64,000 nt of DNA, taken from Archegozetes longisetosus. Lineage: Eukaryota; Arthropoda; Arachnida; Sarcoptiformes; Trhypochthoniidae. Every line of letters starts with the position of its first letter. Within the stretch, counting starts at the first letter, position 1. The notes under the pieces are model-generated. The model made no database searches and was not told the DNA's origin. It saw only the letters and a program-made list of their open reading frames with translations. Positions 50,692 through 61,852 of the stretch are shown here, piece after piece. Where the stretch lies: NCBI GenBank assembly GCA_018873245.2, contig JAEMBT020000004.1:9854652-9918651 (forward strand). Direction: 5' to 3'. A program made the translations under genes and the position numbers.

Positions 50692-53209
50692 ATGTCTCAT
50701 CACGAAGGTATGAATCGATTTGAAGAAAGATTGGATTTGGTTTATAGTGAGAATGCAGTCTAAGAGTATATTTTAATACGAAATGCTCAACAAAATGGCT
50801 GTGATTCACATTTTTACTTCTGTTTTACTCTATTATTTATTTATTTTCTTATTATTTACCAATAACTCTATCTCTTACTAATGATTTACTCTTCTTATTA
50901 CTTGTTAATTATATGGCTATTGATTATTGCATTCATTTTTCTATTTTCCATTTCTATTGATTTTTCTTTCCAGTTATCTCTCAATAGATTTGTCAATAAA
51001 TTAAATGTTTTAATCAATCATTTTTTTCGTCTATCAATAAGTCACTAGTTTTCAATGTCATTTAAGTCAATAAACACTCGATTCCTAGTCTTCATCAACT
51101 AATGAATGGTTTGTCAACTCATTTAGAATTTACTAGAATTCAGTTAAATCTCAAATGCCATCCAAAGTATTTTTGTCATCGTATCAATGAGTGGGAGGAT
51201 TCAAATCAAAGATCACTTACTTTCAGTTAATCACTGTCTAAATATATTAGTTTTTCAGTTAGTTCTCATTCGAAGCTGGTCTGATTTTCTTAAGATTTTT
51301 GTCAAACCTCTAAATCCAATTGAATGCTAACTAATTTGATTTTGATTTCACTTCAACCAAATATTAATTTATTCAATTTGAATATTTAGGAGTGAGCTGT
51401 GATTCGTGCCTTAAGGGCAACTTTCGTGGCAAAAGATACAAGTGTTTAATATGTTTTGACTATGACTTGTGTGCCACTTGTTTCGAATCTGGAGCCACTT
51501 CCACGAGACATACAACCGATCATCCGATGCAATGCATACTTACCAGAAGTGATTTCGGTATGAACTTGATTACAATTCTTACATTATTCTAACTGTTTAA
51601 TTGTTATTATTCAATGAAACAGACGTATACTATGGTGGGGAAGCTGTGTCTGTGGAACAGCCGCAAGCATTTACGTGTCCTTTTTGTGGTAGAATGGGAT
51701 TCACTGAAGCAACACTTCAAGAACACGTCACTTCAGAACACGCCGACTCATCCACTGAAGTGGTATTTCATCTATAGATTATTTTCTTACTTGCAACTAA
51801 AATCATTATTCTCTTAAATTGAAGGTTTGTCCGGTCTGTGCATCACTTCCAGGTGGAGAACCAAATCACGTAACCGATGATTTTGCGACTCATCTCACTT
51901 TAGAACATAGAAGTCCGAGAGAATTAATATCCTTTCAATGTTTTAAAAATTTATAATCAATTTAAATGACTTATATTTTTTTAACAAAATTTTCCTTAAC
52001 TTTGGAATTGTTATTTTCTTAACGAAGAGCCACAAACAGCAATTAGAGGCCGAAGAGCTCCACATCCGACCAGAGGATTAAATAGTGCTCGCGCTCGAAG
52101 ATCGCAAATGCAGTTTAGTTCCAATTCAGGGTTGTCTTCACTGTCGCCAAGTAATAGAGAATCAATGGATCCAATCGCTGAACTTCTATCTCAACTGTCA
52201 GGTGTGAGACGTGCCGCTAATTTGGGTCAATCGCATGCAACACCTCAGTTACAACAATTGCAAATGCAATTACAACTAGACCGTCATTCTTCAGCGCCAT
52301 TGCGACAGCCTTTCGATAGAGCTCCGATTGAAAGAGTAATAAGGAGACACCAACAGCAATCATCTCAACAGTTGCAGTCAAATTCTTCTCACTCAACAGT
52401 TAATGGAACCCAACAGCAATTGCCTTATGTGGTCTTAATGGAACCTTCTCCTAGTCCCGCAACTTTAGCAGCAGCTGCCGCTGCTGTCAATCAGAATAAT
52501 TCTACCGGTAATCAAACTACAGGAACAACTACTGCTTCGTCTGCGAAGAACCCAAATGCGTCTCAATTTCTATTATCGAGGTTTCAAATGTTTTCATTCA
52601 TCTTCTCTTTAGTCTTATTCAAGCTTTGAATGAGTTTTAATTTTGATTTTTCGATCTATGTTCAGGTGTAATGAAGTAGTGTTTACTGATAGTGAACAAC
52701 AATTAATAGAAGTGCAAAGAGTAGACCGAAGTCTTTTTGTTCAAGAGCTCTTACTGACGACACTGACTGACTCATTAAATTTAGACGAACCGCATTCGAA
52801 TTCAAGTTCTGAAAGCCTTCATTACGATCAGCATTTAAATAATGCCTATAATTCTTATAACGAAGAAAATGATGACAAAGAATTAGTGGGCGCTGAGAAT
52901 GAGAATCATTCAAATATTAATTGCAATGAAAATGAGAGACCGACGGGATTACAGCTGTATAACACACCCAAACAATTAAATTCAAACCAACCGTTACAAC
53001 AGCAACACTTACAACAACAGCCATTGTCACATCGAAGGCAACAGAACAAGTCGAGACAAACCACCACTTCGCGAGTTAGTAGCACTGGTAGTGGTAATAA
53101 TTCAAATACTAGTAGAAATGTTAATACAAGAACTGGTGGCACTTCACCACCAGCATCGACACGACGAAAAGTGTTAAGGGGACAGCCCACTGAACCACCA
53201 CCTCATTAG
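50692..53209 (+). CDS. KCMF1: KCMF1-type E3 ubiquitin ligase
   Basis: N-degron-pathway ubiquitin ligase that binds UBR4. Six exons: 50692-50707, 51390-51557, 51623-51762, 51825-51926, 52024-52580 and 52666-53209; 508 aa against 381 in human, phases all closing. The ZZ zinc finger covers about residues 4-50 (VSCDSCLKGNFRGKRYKCLI, CATCFESGATSTRHTTDHPM). A Di19-type zinc-binding region follows (FTCPFCGRMGFTEATLQEHV, CPVCASLPGGEPNHVTDDF). Then SPSNRESMDPIAELLSQLSG, LQQLQMQLQLDRH and DRSLFVQELLLTTLTDSL. The C-terminal 150 residues are an Asn/Gln/Ser-rich extension. The intron at 51927-52023 begins ATATCCTTT and ends AC, the U12 AT-AC type. AATAAA at 53397-53402 is a likely polyadenylation signal. 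Confidence 0.95.
51927..52023 (+). other. Apparent U12-type AT-AC intron in KCMF1
   Basis: 97-nt intron. The 5' splice site ATATCCTTT (51927-51935) is the exact minor-spliceosome consensus, TTCCTTAAC (51992-52000) is a consensus U12 branch site, and the intron ends with AC at 52023. It is phase 0 between SPREL and EEPQTAIRGRR, matching the family's APRDL-D join. The branch-to-end distance, about 24 nt, is on the long side; a second weaker match, TTCTTAAC, abuts the 3' end. Confidence 0.85.
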
Positions 53210-54001
53210 TTGATACGCTTTTCGCTCAACCCTAATTGAAATCCTATTTCCTTCTAACAAATGCTGATAAAGCGATTTCGTGCCAGTTATGTAAATACGA
53301 TGAAGCGGTGATTTTAAACTCAAATTTGCTGTTGTAAACACGGAGGCTTACTATTTATCAAATCAGGGTTATTATTCTCGTCGTGTATTAATTGATAATA
53401 AAATGTAATATAAGATTATTAATAATAATAATAATATTGACACGAGTTGTTTGGTATTTATCTCATTATTATAGCTTTTATTGTTTTTCCATTGGAAGAC
53501 GGCCTCCACTGCTGTAATGTTGAACTATTTTACAATAATTTACAGCTCAATTTATTTCAAATAAAACTTAATTCAACTTTCAATTACTAATTTTAAATAA
53601 GCTTTAAACTTAAGCTTTAATTATCGACTATTTAGCAAATCTTCAACCTTTTAGTCTTCAGAATATTTGTTTTATAAAATGCAAACTTTGTTAGAAATGT
53701 TATAAAAAGGTGACAACTATTATAAGAAAAATTCTCAGTCAGGAATGTTTTACATGTAATATATATATTAATTATTTGATTTGAATTATAGAATTTATCC
53801 AACAATTTGTTAATATTTTGTTAATTAAATGTAAATTAACTATTATTCCCTCAAACAACAATTGATTGCATATACGCTGGAAAGTGCTGATTCAAGCGTT
53901 CAAAGGCTCACTTTTATCTTACTTCTCAGAATCATAAGTAGCTGATGGATCTGTAAAACAATTCAAATATTTAGACTTCAGACTATCAGTTTAGTAATAA
54001 G
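53210..54001. other. Convergent 3' region after KCMF1
   Basis: KCMF1 3' UTR with an (ata/aat)n simple stretch near 53420 and AATAAA at 53397. A possible last exon of the minus-strand gene begins at 53950 (reading from the right) but its frame cannot be decided. Confidence 0.4.
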
Positions 54002-55324
54002 TCATACATCACTAAATTCATAGTTAGATGCGTTTGGCACAGATCTGTTGACCACAAATGTTAGATCACTCAGTATCCTCGATATAGTGTCCTAAATATG
54101 ATAAATTCAGATTAATACATGGATTTTATAGAAATCGATTAAAGAAATTACTTTGTAGTTCGTTAGATCATTGGGAAAATTCAAAGATAGACTTATCAGT
54201 TGAATAATTCCATAAATATCTTCTGGTGGCAGCTTTTTCCATTCAATCGCTTCTATTATGTTCTGAATGTCATTCAAATTAAAATCATATGTTTGGTCTG
54301 ATATGTCTTCAGGAGTAAACAATTTAAGTACAGAAATGCAAAATTGTTGCTTCAAAGAGAAATCGACATTTAACGGGATCATTGAGGCGATGTGTAGACT
54401 TAGACCAATATTAGGGCCATCATCACAATTAACGAATGACAACAAATTTCTCACTAAATGACTTATATTAAAATCGTTAAAAATGATATATTTCATGATG
54501 ACTGCAATGAATTTTTGCAAAGTATGAGACCAGTTATAGTTTTGTATTAATTTGTTCTCAGCACACAATGAAAATGCAATTAACAAAAGTTTGATGAGCT
54601 CTTCTTCTATACTAATGCCTTCAAATTCAAACGAATACATATTAAGAATTTGAGTCAATATCTTCAATACGTTTGATACTGAACGAGACATTTTCTCAAT
54701 TTGTTCTTCTGTTGACTTTTCTGTAAAATTAGTGCTAATCGCATATAAAATTTGATAGAAATCTGTGAGAACCGATGATAAATAAATTCCCAAATTATTG
54801 CTACACAACATCTTAATAGTTTTTCTCTCAACAACATTAAAAGTAAAAAGTCTTTCTTCAGTTGAAACTAATTTTATGATATGAGAAATAAGAAATTGTC
54901 GTTCATTTTTATCAAGTTTTGTCATGTAAATAGGAACTAATGAAGACAAGCGATTGAGTGGCAATTTACACAATTTTTGCAGATTTTTCGATAATTGTTC
55001 AAACTTAGTTTCTTCAGAACAACATTGACCGATCGTATTAGGAATATATACTCGAAATGTGTCCATCCCTCTAACAGGTTTAGTATAATGACTCGAATCA
55101 GTTTCTGGTTCTTCACTACTGATGGCACTTGCTAAATTGTGATCATTGTTCTCTTTAAATGGTTCGATTTCTAAAATTTGTTTGTCTCTATTGACTCTCA
55201 TGAGATTTTTGAGCGCATAACTCATTTTGTTGCGCTTCTCTTTATCGACATATTTATTGGAAACTACTTTTGGTTTAGTTTTTGGAACGACTGGTTTCGG
55301 CACTTTTAATATGGGAACATCCAT
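54002..55324 (-). CDS. Unrecognised helical protein
   Basis: Minus-strand gene of at least two exons: 55324-54152 (391 codons) and 54091 to a stop at 54002; about 420 aa. The frame is open upstream of the ATG to 55429, right after a ctag that could be an acceptor, so an earlier 5' exon is possible. The N-terminus is Lys/Pro-rich (LKVPKPVVPKTKPKVV); the rest is leucine- and isoleucine-rich helices (RQFLISHIIKLVSTEERLF, EEELIKLLLIAFSLCAENK, IYGIIQLISLSLNFPNDL), as in HEAT/ARM-like folds. A donor at 54007 with a further exon at 53950 would change the last residues. I do not recognise the family; a chromatin or genome-maintenance role is only a guess. Confidence 0.6.
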
Positions 55325-55394
55325 CTCATCATCAGAGCTAACGCCGATTTTTTTGTTCTCAACTTTGTCGTGAGATTCAGGATTTAGACTGATT

Positions 55395-55793
55395 TTAACT
55401 GATCCACGTTCTTGTATTGAATTTTCGTTCTAGTTTTCGGTATTCGCTTTCCATTTCATTGAATTGGTTCTGAAGTGCCTGCAACTGTTCTCTTTTTTCA
55501 GCAATTTCTGCCACTTTAACCAGAAGTTGTAAGCCGTGTGCTTTGGCTCCACCCGAAAGCGTACCTGAAGGGTCAAATACTTCCCCGTCATAAGTAACAG
55601 TTCTCTTGCGAACTCCATCAGCAAATGCAACCTTTTTGGCGATATCCATATTGGGACAAATCATTGTGTCTCCGAAAGCATATTTCATGGCTTGACTCAA
55701 TTGCGGATCATATTCAACAAGACTGATAGCATAGTTAACATTTCCTGTTTTGTATATATTTGAAGATGGTAAAACGATGGACATATTAAACAC
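55395..55793 (-). pseudogene. SMC2: Orphan SMC2 hinge fragment
   Basis: About 125 codons matching the hinge and start of the second coiled coil of condensin subunit SMC2: AISLVEYDPQLSQAMKYAFG, VTYDGEVFDPSGTLSGGAKA and EYRKLE. The head domains, both long coiled coils and the first hinge residues are absent on either side; upstream sequence is stopped. It ends at position 55395 in a frame different from the adjacent gene. It looks like a partial copy placed beside the helical gene, or a 5' non-coding part of it. The reading frame itself is intact, so the insertion may be recent or the assembly joined here. Confidence 0.75.
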
Positions 55794-56092
55794 TCAAAAT
55801 CAATTTTGGTTCAAAGAGAGATACGATAGACCCTTTGCAATGATCAAGGAGGTGGAGACATAATAAATGCAGCGAAATTTTGAACTAAAACCTATATATC
55901 AATAAATTGAATCTATGCGTATCGCACTATGCTAGTCCCCATACTAGTGCGACTCACTCAGGCAAGTAGCAAATTCTATCGTAGATACAGTGTTTATAAG
56001 GTTATTCGCCTTTGTGTGTCGCACTAATACGTATATTAGCTTGGCCTCTAACGGTGCTGCCATCCTGTTGACCTAGTTGAAGGAATTAGCAG
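55794..56092. repeat. Repeat-related intergenic sequence
   Basis: Contains a palindrome (cgcactat near 55924 with atactagtgcg near 55950) and words such as atgcgtatcgcacta that recur in the arms of the neighbouring inverted-repeat element. Confidence 0.4.
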
Positions 56093-56998
56093 CTATATTC
56101 ATAAAGTTATTTAAGTTCGGACTAGCATCGTCTCATACGCATTGTTGTATCAGTAGCTTCATTTCTATCATTTTTCATACATTATTGTTTGAAAATTTAT
56201 AAAGTTGACGGACGCTATGCTAAGCAGGTCCGCCAATACACTTTCTTGACCCAGTAAACAATAGTTAACGCAGCACTTAATATACATCTATGTCACTCCG
56301 AGTTAATTAGCAATTAATCAAACTTCAGTAAATAAAAATAAACAATTTAATATTAAAAAAAAAAGTTAATTAAGAATTAGGTATAACAAAAAATATAAGA
56401 ACAACAAAGACAATTCAATCCGACATGCTCTCTCCTCGAGAGGCTTATGCTCTCTATATTCGTAAAACTCCCCCCTTTTATATCTGTATTGAACTGTATT
56501 ACAATACAGTTCAATGAATGACCAGTTAATGTTGAACTGACTGAATTACGCGTGTAGTTCACGTTTTGCCCCCGTCAAACTAATATCTCTGTATAGTGAC
56601 CAGCTGGATAGAAATAATTAATACAGTTAAGATTCCTATTATAAGTTTGCTTCACTATAAGAAGTAATTGAAGCGTGAAATGGATAAGCCAGACAACTCG
56701 CCTTTATTTTTACTTTATAAAAAGGCCCATATATAATTTACTGCTTATGCAGACTGATATGCAGACCTGACATTTATTGTATTAAACATTTGATTTAGTT
56801 TCGATAAATGTTTATAAAATCTTAAAATAAATTTGAATTTTAATAGATTATTTTCATGACCGAATAGATGGACAGTGTCTCGATTAAATTGAATCAATAG
56901 AAAGAAAATATAATAAATTTTGAGAATGAGTCTAATATATACCAACTCTATGCGTATGAGACGATACTAGTCCGAACTTAAATAACTTTGTGAATGTA
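56093..56998. mobile_element. Inverted-repeat element, 50-bp arms
   Basis: Left arm 56093-56142 and right arm 56950-56998 are reverse complements at about 90% (shared core aaagttatttaagttcggac and tcgtctcatacgcat). The 800-bp interior is AT-rich with no coding frame, so this is a non-autonomous element or a pair of inverted copies. Confidence 0.65.
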
Positions 56999-57073
56999 GT
57001 CCGTTTCAAATTGATAAATCCAGTCAATGTTTTTGAATAACTTAAGAACTACTTGAGATCATGAGATGAAATT

Positions 57074-58314
57074 TTTATTATTATGTGCACAAAACTATTA
57101 AAAGACACATGTAAAATTTTGGTCAAGTTCGACCACCCGCGCGTGATATAAAGCATTAAAGCAAAACATAGCGTTTCAAAATGATAAATCCAGCAAAAAT
57201 TGATTAAGAGGAACAGCGCGCGATGAAATTTATAGTGCAAAAGTATTGTTCTAATTAATGCTGAGTATAAATGAACCTTAGAACTTCTCAAGTCCGAACC
57301 CGAATATGAACCTCAGATTTAGAATCTGGTTCAGGTTCTGAATTTTGAAAGAGGTTTAGGTTTTAGGTTCGAAGTTTCAGAACCTGGGGTTTGAGGTTCA
57401 GGCTCTACAGTAGCCCTGAACCTCTATTCACACTTATACTGAGAATAAATACTTTTGAAAATTCAATTAACTATTGCTACATTGAAACTTTTTAAATAAA
57501 AACCACAAAATTACTGATTAATGAAACTTACCTCTGATGAGCAAAATAAATCTCAAAGGCTCTTGAGCTCGAGCCCGAACTTCAGGTTTAGACCATTAAT
57601 TTATCGAAATTCAATACAATTAGTAGAATATTTATGTCATATGTAATAACTAAATGACTCTCTGTTAAAGTATTGTCTATTAAAAGAAAAGTGTGTAAAA
57701 AAGTGTGCAATATTGTGATTTGAGGATATTGTTTATAATGTCTAAAATGTTTAAGAGAGGTTCGAAATGTCAAGAACTTCGATTATCTTTTCCGTCGATT
57801 CTATTTCATTTATAAAGCACTTTGTTCCTGTTTTCCCCATGAATGGTTCGCATTACCTTCACTTATTAAAACAAATTTTCTTATACACTTAAAACAATTG
57901 TATTAACTTCAATTAAAATGAGATTAGTTGACATTAGGGTTTTAATATATTAATTAATTTTTAAATTTTTTATTTCAACTAGAGTTAAAATAATACAATT
58001 GTTTCAAATAGTGAAAATGATGCACGCCTCAGAACGAACCTCAAACCTTTTGGGGTTCATTCACGAAATAAATACATTACTTCAAAAATTCGTCAATTCC
58101 ATGCCAAATAGAATATTGAAAATAAAAAAGAATGCAAGAACTATTGATTATTAGTTACTAAGTATCGACTGTTTATTTAAGTTTCTATTAGCTGGATTTA
58201 TCATTTTGAAACGCTATGTTTTGCTTTAATGCTTTATATCACGCGTGCAGGTGGCCAAAACTTGACAAAAATTTTACAAGTGTCTTTTAATGGTTTTGTG
58301 CACAAAATAATAAA
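57074..58314. mobile_element. Inverted-repeat element, 120-bp arms
   Basis: Left arm 57074-57195 and right arm 58191-58314 are reverse complements: tgtgcacaaaac, aaaagacac, gtgatataaagcattaaagc and gtttcaaaatgataaatcc recur in opposite order. The inner part includes Arg/Glu-free, aacctgaacctc-type repeats (57290-57430, 57540-57600, 58020-58060) like those in the 22.1 kb element. A truncated direct copy of the inner arm end (tttcaaattgataaatccag) lies just outside at 57005. Confidence 0.7.
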
Positions 58315-58715
58315 GAACGATGCCAATAAGTCTATGGGATTTTGTCTATTGATGCAATCCAGAACTAATGACATATTTTAATAGAGATCACAAGCCTGAT
58401 CAAAAGTGTCAATGGGCCCACCTCGGTACAACTTATAGTTTAGCCGCTAGGTGGCTTCAAAGTTATGAGACATATTTAAATATCGATTTATTCAGTGAAT
58501 ATTAGAGGTATCAGGAAATAGTTTACATATTTGTAATCAGCGTTAAATTCTACATCGAAATCATGTACCATTCATATAAAAAGTTAAAATCAAAAATTTA
58601 ATATAAAAATTCAAATATCTCGAAAAATATTCTATATAAAAAGATTTGGACTTCAGATTCGGATTTAGCGTTAAAAAATACATATAGACCATTTGAAAAG
58701 TCAATTTCTAAAAAT

Positions 58716-59061
58716 ATGTTTCGACATCAAGGACCAATACGACGCTCCCATGGTCTATCAGCTGGAGACCCAATGTTGATTAGGGGGAAGATTCAGTCTC
58801 GACACAGAGCCTCCTCCCAATACTTTGTATATATTCTAATAGACAGAGAGGAGGTAGGTGTCGATTCTGTCTCTTCCTATACTTGCTCTTGTGTCCAGGG
58901 CCTCAGAACTGTCGGATGTTGTGCGTACATCGCGACAGTTCTGTGGTTTCTCGGGTTATGCCCGACACTTATCCGAGATACCAATTCCCGCAGAATTTTT
59001 AAATAATATCTGCGTGAAATTGGAGGAAAAAACAAAAGTAAGTATTAGCGGCGACCATTAG
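58716..59061 (+). pseudogene. SWIM zinc-finger relic, frameshifted
   Basis: Two overlapping frames encode one domain. The first (58716-about 58950) reads YTCSCVQGLRTVGCCAYIAT, a SWIM-type CxCx(n)CxH-like finger in which the final histidine position is Y. The second frame carries on with GYARHLSEIPIPAEFLNN to a stop at 59061. A one-base insertion in ctcgggttatg (about 58952-58960) separates them. Such SWIM modules occur in MULE-like transposases and in repetitive proteins of arthropod genomes. Probably a dead transposon part. Confidence 0.65.
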
Positions 59062-59098
59062 GTGGTGTTTGGTGGGGGAGGAGGGCGGGGCCCCTACT
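59062..59098 (+). other. G-rich tract
   Basis: A G-dominated stretch (runs of 5, 2, 3 and 4 G ending cggggcccc) stands out in AT-rich surroundings and could form a quadruplex or hairpin. Confidence 0.4.
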
Positions 59099-59252
59099 TT
59101 TACATTAATATAAATATAAATAATTATATTTGTAATTATAAAATTGATAGGCAGGGTTTGTCATCGTTCTTTTAGAAGATATTTAAAAAATGAGAGTATC
59201 AAGATACTATGGGACCTTGATCTAAAATAGTACCCCGTTAAAAATATACTTT

Positions 59253-59564
59253 TTGAAAAATACCTTGACATGGACGAAAAGACTAGGAAATAACGTAGGG
59301 TTACAGATGCAAGGAGTAAAACTGGATCCGTATTGTTTCATAATCATCGGATCTGGAAACTGCTTTTTCGCGGTTATGGCGGGCATGTGGTTTATAAATG
59401 TACACCAAGTTAAAGATCTAGTCCAAAAATGTGCTGTCACGCCTGAATGTGTCATTGGATGCGCTATAGAGGAATGTGCAGTAGATTCAATAAGGCAAGC
59501 GATTCGGCTCAGCAAGTTGAAAGCTGACGGTTCAACTGGAGATCCGTCCCTTTTATGCCAATGA
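59253..59564 (+). other. Open frame of unknown nature
   Basis: 104 codons without an ATG at the start; first internal ATG at 59307. Cys-rich in the second half (VQKCAVTPECVIGCAIEECA). The opposite strand is also open over the same interval. No family recognised; may belong to the decayed element at its left. Confidence 0.25.
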
Positions 59565-59927
59565 TTGGAAAATCTCCGTATAGAGTTGAAGTATCCCGCC
59601 AAAATAAGCCAGCAAAAATAATGTCTCAAAGATAACAACTATTATAGTTTTTGAGAAGGCTAATAATGATTTATTGCTTATAATATCAGTATTAGGATAT
59701 ATTAAGAGAGCAATTCACATGACATTTTTCAAATATGTTGATATGAAAAGATTTAAATACATAATAATATAAACAACTAATTATTTAATAAGAGAAAAAT
59801 TAAGATAGAAATTAGGAAATAGTAATCGTGCGAATGAGGAGTAAATATATCATTCTCAAATCGTATAATCCCAATTCTCCTGAGTCCAGATAAATATTAA
59901 TAATATCTAAAATAAATTGTAGTAACA

Positions 59928-60587
59928 TATTACTCGTCCAAAAGGAAGATGCACAAACACCTCTAGAGTTAGAGATCTTAAAAAATAATGAAACTTACAT
60001 CAAACTTTTTAACCAATCAAAAAGCACTTTAACATAAACATAACACTTAATTAATTATATAACTTTATACTGTGATAAAATTGATTTAATTGTTGTTAAA
60101 TTATGAAAATTTGTGGTAAAAATAATTTAAAATGTAAAAAAGGGGCTTATATTGCGTCTCAACAGAAAAGAGTCGTAATTAAAAAATATAATGATTTGAT
60201 TAAAATATTATCAAAGATGAGGAAACGGGATTTAATTGATAATATTACAAATCTATGTTTGATGATATTATCGTAATATTATCAATTAGGTCCCGTTTCC
60301 TCATCTTTGATAATATTTTAATTAATTCATTATGTCTTAATTAGGAATCTTTTCAATTGAGATGTAATATAAATCCCTTCTTGACATTTTATATTATTAT
60401 TATCACAATTTTTAATAATTGAATCACAAATCGATTTTATCACAGTGTAAAGTTATGTAATTAAATGAGTGTTATATTTATGTTGAAGTGCTTTTTGATT
60501 AGTTAAAAAGTTTGATGTAAGTTTCATTATTTTTTAAGACCTCTAACTCTAGAAGTGTTTGTGCATCTTCTTTTTGGACGAGTAATA
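59928..60587. mobile_element. Foldback MITE with 320-bp arms and TA target site
   Basis: Nearly the whole element is one inverted repeat: the left arm starts ttactcgtccaaaaggaaga (59930) and the right arm ends with the complement (to 60585), the centre being a short loop near 60255-60265 between two copies of gatgaggaaacgggat / atcccgtttcctcatc-like sequence. The dinucleotide TA flanks both ends (59928-59929 and 60586-60587), as in Tc1/mariner insertions. No coding frame. RNA from it would fold into a long hairpin. Confidence 0.8.
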
Positions 60588-60914
60588 GACATGGGGAAGC
60601 TGGAGCGTACGAGCATTACGAGTAATAAAATTTGAATAATTTATACTTTTGTTTGTGAAAATTAAAAAAAATTACAGATTGAGCCATTATTATAGCAAAT
60701 TCTATAGAAAAACACACTAATTCAAATAATAATAAGGAATAGTGGTTTTATAATATACGAAATGTAAAAGGATGAATACTTATCTATAAATTTAATGAAA
60801 AATGATTAATTTTCAAGAATAATCACTAAATATTTTTTGATGAAATTTAATAAAAGTACTAATAGTACTCAATCTAAAAACATCATATTTTAAAAAAAAT
60901 TCATTATTATTAAA

Positions 60915-61500
60915 ATGACAAGCACTCTGGAAACATACAAGTGCACTCTATGTAATAGAATAATAACGATTTCTAACAAAATTAATCATGAAAAAACCGA
61001 ATTTTATATAAAAATTCATGTTATAAAACTTGTATAAGTTGTAAGATAAAACAAGAAAATAATTTCTATATTTAAAAAAATAAATGTAAGAATTGTTTAA
61101 ATGAATATAAAAAAGAAAAAATACAATATAAAATATGTCATATAATAAAAAGCAGAATTATTACTATAAACATATGAAAATACATGCAGATTTATTTGAG
61201 AAATTGGGAAAATTTGTACTAAATGTAAAATTGATAAACCAAAAGATAGTTTTCATAATGATAAAAATAAAAAAGATGGAAAAGAATATTTGTAAAGAGT
61301 GAGTTAAAGTTTCAAATGATAAAGAATCTTCTGATTCTCTTATTCAATTCAGTGAAACTGAATATCTTCGGAAATATAGTATTAAACATATAGTAGATAT
61401 AAATAATATAGAATGTACTATTTGTAATAAATTAATATCAAAAACTAACTGGTCTAAACATGAAAAAGCAATTAAACATAAAGAAAACTTAATATAAAGT
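60915..61500 (+). pseudogene. Decayed multi-zinc-ribbon gene
   Basis: Several short open pieces in different frames, interrupted by stops, each with Cys/His spacing: an N-terminal piece from the ATG at 60915 (YKCTLCNRIITISNKINH), middle pieces with CxxC...CxxC ribbons (for example KNKCKNCLNEYKKEK) and a last piece at about 61410-61495 (ECTICNKLISKTNW...HEKAIKHKE). Very A/T-rich and Lys/Asn-rich. This style is common in genes of large DNA viruses and virus-like transposons of invertebrates, so an endogenised fragment is possible. Not functional as it stands; the family is not certain. Confidence 0.45.
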
Positions 61501-61530
61501 TTTTAAAAATTTACTAAAACTTGTTTATTA

Positions 61531-61852
61531 ATGGTTAATGTTTGTATTTTCATAAATTTTATAATGTCCATCAGCAAAGGTAGAATATCCATCATCTAAT
61601 ATATATCTCTTATCATCAAAATTACTTAAAGCTACTTTTGTTTGATTAATGGTATAAATTTTTAATTACATTTAATTTTTCTGATTTTATCATATTGAAA
61701 CAGACACAGACTAAAAGATGGTTTCTTTTTTGTTTAATTCCTATTACAATATTCTTTATTTTGTTTCCCATATTGTTATGGTAAGTGGAGATCAAAGACT
61801 CGACATTGGTCAGTATAACTTTTGAATCTGACATCATACAATTTTCATTCAA
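61531..61852 (-). pseudogene. Virus- or transposon-like C-terminal fragment, frameshifted
   Basis: On the minus strand one frame from 61852 to 61646 (containing VILTNVESLISTYHNN) is followed, after a one-base frame change near 61650, by a second frame that includes DDKRYILDDG and ends at 61531. The latter motif resembles the C-terminus of proteins seen in virus-like mobile elements of arthropods, from memory. It lies beside the decayed zinc-ribbon relic and may derive from the same insertion. Broken; no function is implied. Confidence 0.4.

Noticed and set aside
52906-53190. Cys-rich minus-strand ORF
   Set aside because: Shadow of the Gln/Asn/Ser-rich C-terminal exon of KCMF1; Cys arises from reversed CAA/CAG-type codons.
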